Positions 1-5,439 are shown, counted from the stretch's first letter. The stretch is DNA of 5,644 nucleotides from Patescibacteria group bacterium (GCA_018895125.1 JAHIOR010000049.1:1-5644), one strand, 5' to 3'. A program made the numbers and translations. Notes: a model not told the origin generated them from the letters alone.

Positions 1-1
1 A

Positions 2-670
2 ATCTTAACTATTCCTGAAGGCTGGAATATTAGGGATATTGATTATTATTTAAAAACCAGGGGTTTTGCCCAAGATAACGAATTTCTTCAAGCAAGTAAT
101 GGGGATTATTCTGCTGAATTTTCCTTTTTAAAAGACAATCCTAAAAATCTTAACCTTGAAGGCTTTCTTTTTCCCGACACTTATCATTTAAGAGCAGGAG
201 ACGATTCAGAAACTTTGGTAAGGAAAATGCTTGATAACTTTGATAAAAAACTGGCCCCGGAGCTTAAATTAGAAATTGACAACCAGGGAAAAACTGTCTT
301 TGAAATTATTAATATGGCCTCTCTATTAGAAGAAGAGGTTTTGAGTGCCGCAGATAAAAGAATTGTCGCCGGGATCTTGTGGAAAAGAATAGAACTTAAT
401 ATGTTTCTTAATGTCGATGCCTCTTTAGTTTATGGTCTGGGCAGAAAAATATCAGGGTCAGATACAAAAACAGATTTTCCTTATAATACTTATAAATATA
501 AGGGGTTACCGCCGGGGCCGATCTCGAATCCAGGATTAGACAGCATTCTGGCTGCTATTTACCCGGAAAAAAGTCCGTATTTATATTATTTATCGACTTC
601 AGATGGCAAAACCATCTTCGGTAAAACTCTTGAGGAACACAATCGCGCTGTAGTTAAATATTTAAAATAG
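2..670 (+). CDS. mltG: Endolytic murein transglycosylase MltG (YceG-like), 5'-truncated by the window edge
   Basis: MltG is a membrane-anchored lytic transglycosylase that cleaves nascent peptidoglycan strands and is thought to set glycan length next to the synthesis machinery. The reading frame is open from base 2 and gives 222 visible residues, so about the first third of a usual ~340-residue protein (membrane anchor and start of the LysM-like part) lies outside the window. Family signatures are clear: IPEGW near visible residue 4, LEGFLFPDTY around 60-70, the catalytic-glutamate motif ASLLEEE with the likely catalytic Glu at visible residue 110 (codon 329-331), NVDASLVYGLG, and the C-terminal block YNTYKYKGLPPGPISNPG. 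A TTG at 215 is internal and not the start. The gene ends in TAG, 17 bases before the next ATG, so the two genes are probably co-transcribed. The family call is secure; the N-terminus cannot be judged. Confidence 0.95.
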   Translation: MLTIPEGWNIRDIDYYLKTRGFAQDNEFLQASNGDYSAEFSFLKDNPKNLNLEGFLFPDTYHLRAGDDSETLVRKMLDNFDKKLAPELKLEIDNQGKTVFEIINMASLLEEEVLSAADKRIVAGILWKRIELNMFLNVDASLVYGLGRKISGSDTKTDFPYNTYKYKGLPPGPISNPGLDSILAAIYPEKSPYLYYLSTSDGKTIFGKTLEEHNRAVVKYLK

Positions 671-687
671 TTAACTTGCAAGCTAAC

Positions 688-1218
688 ATGCCAATTGAAA
701 AGAAAATTGCCTTAGTAATTGCTTTTCGAGATTTTAATGATGAAGAATATTTAATTCCAAAACAAGCCTTTGAAACAGTCGGATTTAAAACAATTACCGT
801 CAGTAATAATCTCGGCCAGGCCATTGGCGCTTATGGAAATGAAACAGAAGTAAGTCTTTTGTTAAAAGATTTGAAGGTCAAAGATTTTGATGCTATTGTG
901 TTTATCGGCGGCTCAGGATCAGCCAGATACCTTGATGATCCAAACGCTCATCGTCTTGCCCTAGAAGCAATATTAAATAAAAAAATTCTTGGCGCCATCT
1001 GTATTGCCCCAGCCATTCTAGCTAAAGCCGGCGTCCTTAAAAACAGAAAAGCCACAGTCTGGTCTTCGAATATGGACAAGAGTTTTATCGAGATTCTCAG
1101 GAAAGAAAAAGCAAATTATATGGCAGAGCCGGTGGTAACAGACGGCAAGATAATCACTGCTTCTGGGCCAGCAACAGCCAAGGCCTTTGCCACGACAGTC
1201 ATTGAAAAGCTAAAATAA
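688..1218 (+). CDS. DJ-1/PfpI superfamily protein
   Basis: This 176-residue protein is a single class I glutamine-amidotransferase-like (DJ-1/PfpI) domain of normal family length. Visible landmarks are the N-terminal strand IALVIAF, the segment NDEEYLIP that aligns with the acidic residue next to the nucleophile (Glu20), AIVFIGGSGSARYLDD in the middle, and the nucleophile elbow GAICIAPAIL with Cys105. PfpI proteases have His right after this Cys; here it is Ile, so a protease call is not justified. Members act as chaperones, glyoxalases or deglycase-like enzymes, or proteases, and sequence alone does not decide. I chose ATG 688, where the family-like N-terminus begins, over the in-frame TTG at 676. 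No Shine-Dalgarno sequence precedes either. It follows mltG closely and is followed by a hairpin terminator. No link to cell-wall metabolism is evident beyond co-transcription. Confidence 0.9.
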   Translation: MPIEKKIALVIAFRDFNDEEYLIPKQAFETVGFKTITVSNNLGQAIGAYGNETEVSLLLKDLKVKDFDAIVFIGGSGSARYLDDPNAHRLALEAILNKKILGAICIAPAILAKAGVLKNRKATVWSSNMDKSFIEILRKEKANYMAEPVVTDGKIITASGPATAKAFATTVIEKLK

Positions 1219-1234
1219 TCTTTCTAAAGGTTTA

Positions 1235-1256
1235 AGGGGAATAAGCCCCTGTTTTT
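1235..1256 (+). terminator. Weak intrinsic terminator after the DJ-1/PfpI gene
   Basis: A 5-bp stem AGGGG/CCCCT (1235-1239 with 1246-1250) with a six-base loop is followed by G and five T. The stem is short, so termination may be partial. It lies 16 bases after the stop codon and directly before the next promoter, which fits the end of the mltG transcript. Confidence 0.55.
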
Positions 1257-1260
1257 AGTA

Positions 1261-1289
1261 TTTACAAATGTATAATATTATGTTTTAAT
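1261..1289 (+). promoter_or_regulatory. Sigma-70-type promoter with extended -10 for the lipoprotein gene
   Basis: The -35 box TTTACA (1261-1266, 5/6 to consensus), a 17-base spacer and the -10 box TTTAAT (1284-1289, 5/6) with TG one base upstream (1281-1282) form a good extended -10 promoter. Transcription would start near 1296, leaving a ~30-base leader before ATG 1328. A TATAAT at 1271-1276 also exists but lacks a convincing -35 box at the right distance. Confidence 0.6.
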
Positions 1290-1310
1290 CCTTTTACCGA
1301 GCCCAGATTC

Positions 1311-1320
1311 AAGGAAGGAG
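1311..1320 (+). promoter_or_regulatory. Strong Shine-Dalgarno site of the lipoprotein gene
   Basis: AAGGAAGGAG contains two overlapping matches to the anti-Shine-Dalgarno complement, the nearer one seven bases from ATG 1328. None of the other complete genes in the window has a comparable site, so this fixes the start and marks the gene as different from its surroundings. Confidence 0.8.
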
Positions 1321-1327
1321 AATTGTA

Positions 1328-2023
1328 ATGAAGATCAAAAAAGCTCTTTTTACTCTGATTGTAATCACTCTGTTGACGTCCTGCGCCGTCCAACAGGAAA
1401 CACAATCATTCTCGTTTGGGAAAACGCCTGTTCCAGACGGCAATGACATCTATATTATTGTCGTCCCGGACCAAGTCTTTTCCATAATACAGGAAGAAAC
1501 CGAGATAAAAAGGGAAGAGGCGATCGCTCTCTCTTTTGTCGTCTCGGGAATTGCCGTGGCCGAAGACTTTTTCCCGGTCGCCGGAGGAGTCGCTAACGAC
1601 GCAATCGTCATAACTCTGGCAGTTGGCCTAACTGCCTGCGTTCTGAACGATTCGTGCTGGAATGTTGTTGTTAAAGGGGCAGATGATTTATTCCTGCAAC
1701 TCAAGCAGGCCATCGCCCCCAACAACCCAGTCATCGTTCTTTCTACTTCGGCAATGGTTTTTGAGCCAACCGACAAGTCAGAAGGATTTAAGAACGGAGT
1801 TTATCTCACCGTGGCCTGGATCACCCAAGACTTTGGCGGTTGCATGCTTCTCGGAAGCATTCGCAGGGGAGAAGAACTCAAGGTTTTTAAAACCCACTTA
1901 GATGAACGCCCCTGCAGCCCAGAACTTATTGTGGGCTGGCTGGCGATGTTGGAACAACAGATAAAGCAATTTGGCGATGACGCCTGGGACATTGCCCGGG
2001 CCATCGGGGCATCGCTCAAATAA
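1328..2023 (+). CDS. Predicted secreted lipoprotein of unknown function
   Basis: I do not recognise the family of this 231-residue protein. It begins with a typical lipoprotein signal: positive MKIKK, a hydrophobic core, and the lipobox LTSC with Cys19 as the lipidated residue, so the mature protein (~213 residues) should be anchored on the outer face of the membrane. A Gly/Ala/Val-rich hydrophobic stretch at about 66-107 could be a buried core or one or two membrane-associated helices. Four further cysteines (104, 110, 172, 196) could form disulfides outside the cell. The C-terminal third (about 198-231) looks helical and amphipathic. The start is secure: AAGGAAGGAG (1311-1320) sits seven bases before ATG 1328, the best ribosome-binding site in the window. 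The gene has its own promoter and terminator and a higher G+C content than its neighbours, which suggests horizontal acquisition. Coding potential is supported by the signal peptide; function is unknown. Confidence 0.85.
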   Translation: MKIKKALFTLIVITLLTSCAVQQETQSFSFGKTPVPDGNDIYIIVVPDQVFSIIQEETEIKREEAIALSFVVSGIAVAEDFFPVAGGVANDAIVITLAVGLTACVLNDSCWNVVVKGADDLFLQLKQAIAPNNPVIVLSTSAMVFEPTDKSEGFKNGVYLTVAWITQDFGGCMLLGSIRRGEELKVFKTHLDERPCSPELIVGWLAMLEQQIKQFGDDAWDIARAIGASLK

Positions 2024-2051
2024 ATTAAATAATCTCAAAAAAGCTCGGTAA

Positions 2052-2093
2052 AAAGGAGGCGATCAATATCGTATATCGTCTCCTTTGCTTTTT
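2052..2093 (+). terminator. Strong intrinsic terminator after the lipoprotein gene
   Basis: The arms 2052-2063 and 2075-2086 form a 12-bp stem with one G-U pair (core AAAGGAG with CTCCTTT) and an 11-base loop. The 3' arm is followed by GC and five T. It ends the lipoprotein transcript just before the rplJ promoter at 2099. Confidence 0.85.
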
Positions 2094-2098
2094 AGGCC

Positions 2099-2126
2099 TT
2101 GACAAAAAAATATGCCCTGATAATAT
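2099..2126 (+). promoter_or_regulatory. Sigma-70-type promoter of rplJ-rplL
   Basis: A perfect -35 box TTGACA (2099-2104) is followed after 16 bases by TAATAT (2121-2126, 4/6), preceded by TG one base upstream (2118-2119), an extended -10 arrangement. Transcription would start near 2133, ten bases before the first helix of the L10 leader. A TATAAT at 2132-2137 is 27 bases from the -35 box and is a less likely -10. Confidence 0.7.
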
Positions 2127-2142
2127 GAGAATATAATTTGCT

Positions 2143-2241
2143 GCAGACAGCAGGTCCCGAACCAAAATTTTGGTGAGGGATAAATCCTGCCGAGGCAAAC
2201 CCAATAACCAGGGCCTGTCTGCGGTTAACCCGCAGTTTTTT
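2143..2241 (+). promoter_or_regulatory. Ribosomal protein L10 leader (autoregulatory mRNA structure)
   Basis: This 5' UTR matches the L10 leader family found before rplJ-rplL in many bacteria, where the L10-L12 complex binds the mRNA and lowers its own expression. Seen here: closing helix GCAGACAG (2143-2150) with CTGTCTGC (2215-2222); helix CAGG/CCTG (2151-2154 with 2186-2189); an inner hairpin TCCC/GGGA (2155-2158 with 2177-2180) followed by tandem G-A/G-A (2159-2160 with 2175-2176) and a further stem ACCAA/TTGGT, which is the expected kink-turn-like L10 site; the conserved CCTGCCGAGG run (2186-2195); and a small CCC/GGG hairpin (2200-2202 with 2211-2213). The leader ends in a terminator hairpin that shares bases 2219-2222 with the closing helix. 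In Bacillus subtilis such a leader works by transcription attenuation; the same is inferred here. Confidence 0.88.
2219..2241 (+). terminator. Attenuator (intrinsic terminator) within the L10 leader
   Basis: CTGCGG (2219-2224) pairs with CCGCAG (2230-2235) across a five-base loop, followed by six T (2236-2241). The 5' arm overlaps the 3' strand of the leader's closing helix, so the two structures exclude each other. It ends 11 bases before the rplJ start codon. Confidence 0.82.
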
Positions 2242-2252
2242 AATCCAAAAAC

Positions 2253-2774
2253 ATGCCGAAAACAAAAGAACAAAAAACAAAAGTAATTCAAGATTTAAGC
2301 GAAAGCCTAGCTAAGGCAAAATCAATTGTCTTTATTGATATTCAGGGCTTAAAAGTCAGAGAAATTGTTAGTTTAAGAAAAAAAGCTAAACAAGCTATGG
2401 GCAATCTTAAAGTTGCTAAAAAAAGCTTGATTGACCTGGCCATAAAAAGCAAAAAGGGGATTGCCGACAAGGTTAGCGCCAAAACCATGTCTGGGGAAAT
2501 AGCTGTTTTATTCGGTTTTGATGATCCGATCAAGCCCTTAAAATCTTTTTATGAGTTTGCTAAGGCAAACGAGAATTTAAAGTTTATCAGCGCCATTCTT
2601 GATGATAACCTTCTTAATAAAGAAGAGGTGATGGCTATAGCTCAGTTGCCCTCAAAACAAGAATTGCTGGGCCAATTGCTTTCCACTTTTAATGGCCCAA
2701 TTTCAGGATTTATTAATGTCCTTCGAGGAAATATTAAAGGTCTAATAACTGTTTTGGCAAAAGCCAAAACATAA
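2253..2774 (+). CDS. rplJ: 50S ribosomal protein L10
   Basis: L10 is the base of the ribosomal stalk: its N-terminal domain binds 23S rRNA near L11 and its C-terminal helix carries the L7/L12 dimers that recruit translation factors. The 173-residue protein has normal length. Family features include the N-terminal KVIQDLSESLAKAKSIVFIDIQGLKV, the segment VAKKSLIDLA (about 54-63), and the C-terminal run QLPSKQELLGQLLSTFNGPISGFINVLRG, after which the L7/L12-binding helix ends the protein. ATG 2253 has no Shine-Dalgarno sequence, but the family-typical N-terminus and its place just after the attenuator support it. It is the first gene of a two-gene operon with rplL and is predicted to control itself through the L10 leader. 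No rplK or rplA lies directly upstream, where many bacteria have them. Confidence 0.97.
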   Translation: MPKTKEQKTKVIQDLSESLAKAKSIVFIDIQGLKVREIVSLRKKAKQAMGNLKVAKKSLIDLAIKSKKGIADKVSAKTMSGEIAVLFGFDDPIKPLKSFYEFAKANENLKFISAILDDNLLNKEEVMAIAQLPSKQELLGQLLSTFNGPISGFINVLRGNIKGLITVLAKAKT

Positions 2775-2803
2775 ATTTCTAATTACTAATTTCTAACAAA
2801 AAT

Positions 2804-3229
2804 ATGACAGAAAAAACAAAAAAAGACGAGGTTATAGAAATACCCACCAAATTTAAAGACCTGGTAGAAAAAATCGAAAGCCTTTCGGTTCTGGATTTGG
2901 CAGAACTGGTAAAAGTTTTGGAAAAGAAATTTGGCGTTTCCGCTCAAACCCAAGTTGTGGCTACTACAGCAGGTGCTGCTGTTGCTGGCGCTGAACCAGT
3001 TGAAGAGAAAAGCGTTTTCAATATTGAATTGAAAACAGTCGGCGACAAAAAGATCGAGGTCATTAAAGTTGTCAGAGACGTGACTGAAAAAGGCTTAAAA
3101 GAAGCCAAGGATTTGGTTGATGCCGCTATCTCAGCTCCACAGATGGTTAAAGAAAACGTCAAAAAAGAAGAGGCTAAGGAAATCCAAAAGAAATTTGAAG
3201 CAGCTGGAGCCAAGGTTGAATTGAAGTAG
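2804..3229 (+). CDS. rplL: 50S ribosomal protein L7/L12
   Basis: L7/L12 forms the mobile stalk dimers on L10 and recruits and stimulates the translational GTPases. The protein has 141 residues, longer than the usual ~120-130. The dimerisation domain (about 16-46, FKDLVEKIESLSVLDLAELV) is preceded by a charged extension of roughly 15 residues; a hinge rich in Ala, Thr and Val follows (about 47-65, ending near GAEPVEEK). The C-terminal domain (about 68-141) keeps the factor-binding face, with EKGLKEAKDLV and EAAGAKVELK. Two or three extra residues appear near DAAISAPQMV compared with the usual E-x-AP-x-x-(V/L)K pattern. It lies 29 bases after rplJ, without a Shine-Dalgarno sequence, and ends before a strong terminator. 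It should be co-expressed with rplJ and share its attenuation control. The identity is secure. Confidence 0.97.
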   Translation: MTEKTKKDEVIEIPTKFKDLVEKIESLSVLDLAELVKVLEKKFGVSAQTQVVATTAGAAVAGAEPVEEKSVFNIELKTVGDKKIEVIKVVRDVTEKGLKEAKDLVDAAISAPQMVKENVKKEEAKEIQKKFEAAGAKVELK

Positions 3230-3245
3230 GACTATTAACTACTGG

Positions 3246-3274
3246 AAAACGCTCTTTCTAAAAGGGCGTTTTTT
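3246..3274. terminator. Bidirectional intrinsic terminator between rplL and the convergent membrane-protein gene
   Basis: AACGCTCTT (3248-3256) pairs with AAGGGCGTT (3262-3270) with one G-U pair, flanked by A on the left and T on the right. On the + strand six T follow (3269-3274) and end the rplJ-rplL transcript. Read on the - strand the same hairpin follows the stop codon (3277-3279) and has a four-T tail. One element therefore serves both convergent genes. Confidence 0.88.
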
Positions 3275-3276
3275 AG

Positions 3277-5274
3277 TTAAAAACTAACCTCATAAACTTC
3301 CGAACCGCTGAGGACATATATGGATTTTCCATCTGAAGAGAAAACTGCATCTTTGAGATTGATAAATTTATCGCTTCGGAATTGTTTGATTAAAAGTCCT
3401 TGGTTATCAATCAATATAATCCTTTTTTCAACGGGCTCTAAAACCGCAAAGCCGGGAAATGATGGGGAATAAACTAATTTCATTAAGTTATTAACAAAAG
3501 GGAAAAAAGACAATTCAATTGACTTGTCAAAAGATCCGTCTAAATAACGCCAAATAGTATTGTCCTTAGCTAAGATGTAAACCAAACCAGTTACCTTAAT
3601 TGATTCAGCTCCTAAGGGCTTGCTTTCTTTTGTCTTGATCCAGTAACTAGGACTGTCAGCATTTTCCAAAAAAGGCTGTTTATATTTTACCACTCGGCCG
3701 CTGTCTTTTTCTAGAAAATAAAGATTATCTTTAAAAGATGCCATTGAAATAAAAGCGTTTTGACCTAAAAGTTCTAAAGTAACGGTTTCTATAATTTGAC
3801 TACCGTCGAAAATAGAAATTTGGTCGGGCTTAGTAAAAAAAGCTAGATCATTACCAAGAGAAGCAACTAAACTAAAGCTTTTATCAATATCAATCTTTTC
3901 TAGATCCTGACCAGATAGTTTTATTATCCCTTTCTGAAATGGGCTGAAGAAATATAAAAAGTCATTAAAAAGCACTAGTCTTTGTGGAGAAAAACCCGTA
4001 TCACTAAAATTCAATATTAATTTTGGCTCAGCGATATCTTCAACTTTATTTAACTCATTTAAATTTTTCTCAATCAGATCTTTTAGAGTATTAGCTTGTT
4101 CTTGAACGGGACTGTTATTTTTTATCAAAATCAAAACATCTTTAAAAGCTTCTTTAAAGAGGGAATCTGCTTGGCTGTTTTGATTTAAAGATGAATAGCC
4201 TTGGGCTTGAAGTATTTTTTCTTGAACAGAAATTAATTGATTGCGGAAATTAGCCAGCTTAATTTCTGCCTCTCTCTTCGAAAAGAAAAATCCGATCATT
4301 ATCAGTAAAAGCAGAAAAAAGATTAGTAATAAGTTCTTTTTTGTTTTTTTATCTTTAAAGTCAAAATAGTTTTTAATCCTTAAGGCTAATTCCTTAAAAC
4401 CAGAAAAATCCATAACTTTTTTGGGCTTTGCTTTTTTAGAAAGAGAAATTTTTGGCATCTTGAAATTCAATTTTGGCCAAGACTTTTTCTTACCCCAAAA
4501 TATCTTCTTAATCCAATTAAGTCCATTAGAAAAAACTCTAACTAGAGGGGCAATAATTTCTTTCAAAGAAATGGGGGAAATTGCCCTGCTAACGGTTAAA
4601 ACGCTTTTGGGTAGATTCTCTTTGCTTAAAAAGAGAAGGAAACAAATTCCAGAGGCTTCGACAAAATCCTTTTCTCTGGATCGGAAAAACTCCTTTAAAC
4701 CCTTTTGATCTTGAATTAAAGAAAGCTTTTCTAATAAGCCGTTCTTGGAAAAAATCTCAAAAACTTGATTAGTTAAAATAAGAACTTTGTCATTTTCTAA
4801 GAATCTGCCGTTAACAATATTAGTAAAGATCTTCAATGGATAGGGCTCAAATTCCTCAATCTCAAAATTTCTGCCGATATCAGTAATTTGACCCGGTCTT
4901 AACAACAACATTTTTATATTGCCGTCTTTGCTGAAATTCAAATCAAAATTATGCAAACTAATGACGGTTAATGACAAATTACCCAGCCAACTAACATTAC
5001 CGGTTTTAGTCCGGTCGGAAAGAAAATCATTAGCCTTTTTAAGAGCTTTTTTAATTCCTTGCTCTGGAGAAGAAGCGGCATAATATTCTCTTTTTAATAA
5101 CAGGGCTAGATTACTAATCAGCCTTGAATTTTGGGGAATAGCATTCTTAAGCTCACCGACAATATAAAGACTGCCAAGCTTCTTTTCCTTATAACTGCTT
5201 GGCTCATAGCAAAAACTGTCGAAAATAAGATCTTCTTGGTGGTTAGGGTTAAAATGAAACTCAAATATCTTCAT
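3277..5274 (-). CDS. Membrane protein with degenerate PP2C/PPM-like domain, one membrane segment and beta-propeller-like C-terminus
   Basis: The 665-residue protein can be read in five parts. Residues ~1-220 have the strand pattern of a PP2C/PPM phosphatase (SLYIVGELKNA at 35-45, WLGNLSLTVISL at 96-107, NIKMLLLRPGQITDIG at 119-134, NDKVLILTNQVFEIFS at 161-176). Where active enzymes have the DG of DGxGG, the GDSR run and the later SDG, this protein has GELKNA, DGNIKM and TNQ, so the metal-binding acids appear lost. Residues ~250-313 are a Lys-rich linker, 314-331 a single membrane helix, ~333-410 a helical, probably coiled-coil region, and ~418-665 repeated beta-strand units such as NDFLYFFS, KDNLYFLE and GKSIYVLS, suggesting a beta-propeller. 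The basic side faces the cytoplasm, so the propeller should be outside. Function is unknown; a sensor or scaffold is inferred. ATG 5274 has no Shine-Dalgarno sequence. Its first eight codons recur upstream. Confidence 0.85.
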   Translation of the reverse strand: MKIFEFHFNPNHQEDLIFDSFCYEPSSYKEKKLGSLYIVGELKNAIPQNSRLISNLALLLKREYYAASSPEQGIKKALKKANDFLSDRTKTGNVSWLGNLSLTVISLHNFDLNFSKDGNIKMLLLRPGQITDIGRNFEIEEFEPYPLKIFTNIVNGRFLENDKVLILTNQVFEIFSKNGLLEKLSLIQDQKGLKEFFRSREKDFVEASGICFLLFLSKENLPKSVLTVSRAISPISLKEIIAPLVRVFSNGLNWIKKIFWGKKKSWPKLNFKMPKISLSKKAKPKKVMDFSGFKELALRIKNYFDFKDKKTKKNLLLIFFLLLLIMIGFFFSKREAEIKLANFRNQLISVQEKILQAQGYSSLNQNSQADSLFKEAFKDVLILIKNNSPVQEQANTLKDLIEKNLNELNKVEDIAEPKLILNFSDTGFSPQRLVLFNDFLYFFSPFQKGIIKLSGQDLEKIDIDKSFSLVASLGNDLAFFTKPDQISIFDGSQIIETVTLELLGQNAFISMASFKDNLYFLEKDSGRVVKYKQPFLENADSPSYWIKTKESKPLGAESIKVTGLVYILAKDNTIWRYLDGSFDKSIELSFFPFVNNLMKLVYSPSFPGFAVLEPVEKRIILIDNQGLLIKQFRSDKFINLKDAVFSSDGKSIYVLSGSEVYEVSF
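5250..5274. repeat. 25-base direct repeat, copy 1 (start of the membrane-protein gene)
   Basis: This copy covers the start codon and first eight codons of the - strand gene. It matches 5309-5333 at 24 of 25 positions, the difference being base 5269 (C) against 5328 (T). The copies are offset by 59 bases and the flanks do not match further. Confidence 0.95.
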
Positions 5275-5300
5275 ATTTTCGTTACAGACATATTTTGTGA

Positions 5301-5333
5301 TTAATGAATAAAATGAAACTCAAATATTTTCAT
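5301..5333 (-). CDS. Possible 10-residue leader mini-ORF duplicating the start of the downstream gene
   Basis: Reading leftward from ATG at 5333 gives MKIFEFHFIH and a TAA stop at 5303-5301. The first eight residues are identical to those of the 665-residue gene, with a single synonymous difference (AAA for AAG). A GGAG (part of GGGGGGAG, 5354-5347 on this strand) lies 11 bases upstream, while the main gene has no such site. The mini-ORF is in another frame than the main gene. It may be a translated leader peptide or only the residue of a local duplication; nothing seen proves translation. Confidence 0.35.
   Translation of the reverse strand: MKIFEFHFIH
5309..5333. repeat. 25-base direct repeat, copy 2 (upstream of the gene)
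   Basis: Second copy of the repeat at 5250-5274, with 24 of 25 bases identical. It brings an ATG and eight codons of the downstream gene, then runs into a stop after two more codons. Confidence 0.95.
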
Positions 5334-5335
5334 TA

Positions 5336-5366
5336 GTTAATTAACTCCCCCCAAGGAGTAATTAAC
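5336..5366. repeat. Inverted repeat, 12 bp with one bulged base
   Basis: GTTAATTAACTCC (5336-5348) pairs with GGAGTAATTAAC (5355-5366), leaving one A unpaired and a six-base loop. In the predicted - strand transcript it would be the very first structure, and its 3' arm contains the GGAG that precedes the mini-ORF, so folding would hide that site behind the CUCC of the 5' arm. Confidence 0.85.
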
Positions 5367-5373
5367 TTCGTTA

Positions 5374-5382
5374 ATTATAACA
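5374..5382 (-). promoter_or_regulatory. Extended -10 element, putative promoter of the membrane-protein gene
   Basis: On the - strand TGTTATAAT gives a perfect TATAAT (5379-5374) with TG one base upstream (5382-5381). The -35 area (about 5397-5404) is poor and overlaps a perfect palindrome, so the promoter may lean on the extended -10 or on an activator. Transcription would start near 5367, about 93 bases before the gene's ATG, with the hairpin 5336-5366 at the extreme 5' end. Confidence 0.5.
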
Positions 5383-5400
5383 GACCGAAGGTCTGGTATA
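5376..5400. repeat. Inverted repeat with 10 paired positions and a three-base loop
   Basis: TATA (5376-5379) and CAGACC (5381-5386) pair with GGTCTG (5390-5395) and TATA (5397-5400), with one A-G mismatch and loop GAA. The left arm coincides with the putative -10 box of the - strand promoter. Confidence 0.75.
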
Positions 5401-5404
5401 CCAG
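5393..5404. promoter_or_regulatory. Perfect 12-base palindrome CTGGTATACCAG, possible operator
   Basis: The palindrome has no spacer and sits at the -35 position of the - strand promoter, a usual place for a dimeric regulator to bind. It also competes with the hairpin 5376-5400. The operator role is inferred from position and symmetry only. Confidence 0.35.
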
Positions 5405-5420
5405 TAGCTATATCTGATTT

Positions 5421-5439
5421 TAGCTTTTCATAAAAGCTA
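5421..5439. repeat. Inverted repeat, 8 bp, three-base loop
   Basis: TAGCTTTT (5421-5428) pairs perfectly with AAAAGCTA (5432-5439). No T run follows on either strand. Confidence 0.75.

Noticed and set aside
676..687. Upstream in-frame TTG start for the DJ-1/PfpI gene
   Set aside because: It adds only four residues (MQAN) without family similarity and has no ribosome-binding site; ATG 688 is simpler.
1271..1276. TATAAT as -10 box before the lipoprotein gene
   Set aside because: No good -35 box lies 16-18 bases upstream, while TTTACA with the extended -10 at 1281-1289 has correct spacing.
1450..1776. Open frame on the - strand opposite the lipoprotein gene
   Set aside because: It lies wholly within a gene that has a signal peptide, promoter and ribosome site on the other strand; its protein is low in structure-like patterns and rich in Ser/Thr, as expected of an antisense shadow.
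2025..2291. Open frame on the - strand across the L10 leader
   Set aside because: It covers a terminator, a promoter, the conserved L10 leader and the rplJ start, so it is a chance frame.
4421..4708. Open frame on the + strand within the 665-residue gene
   Set aside because: It is the antisense of the basic linker region, without a ribosome site or family similarity.
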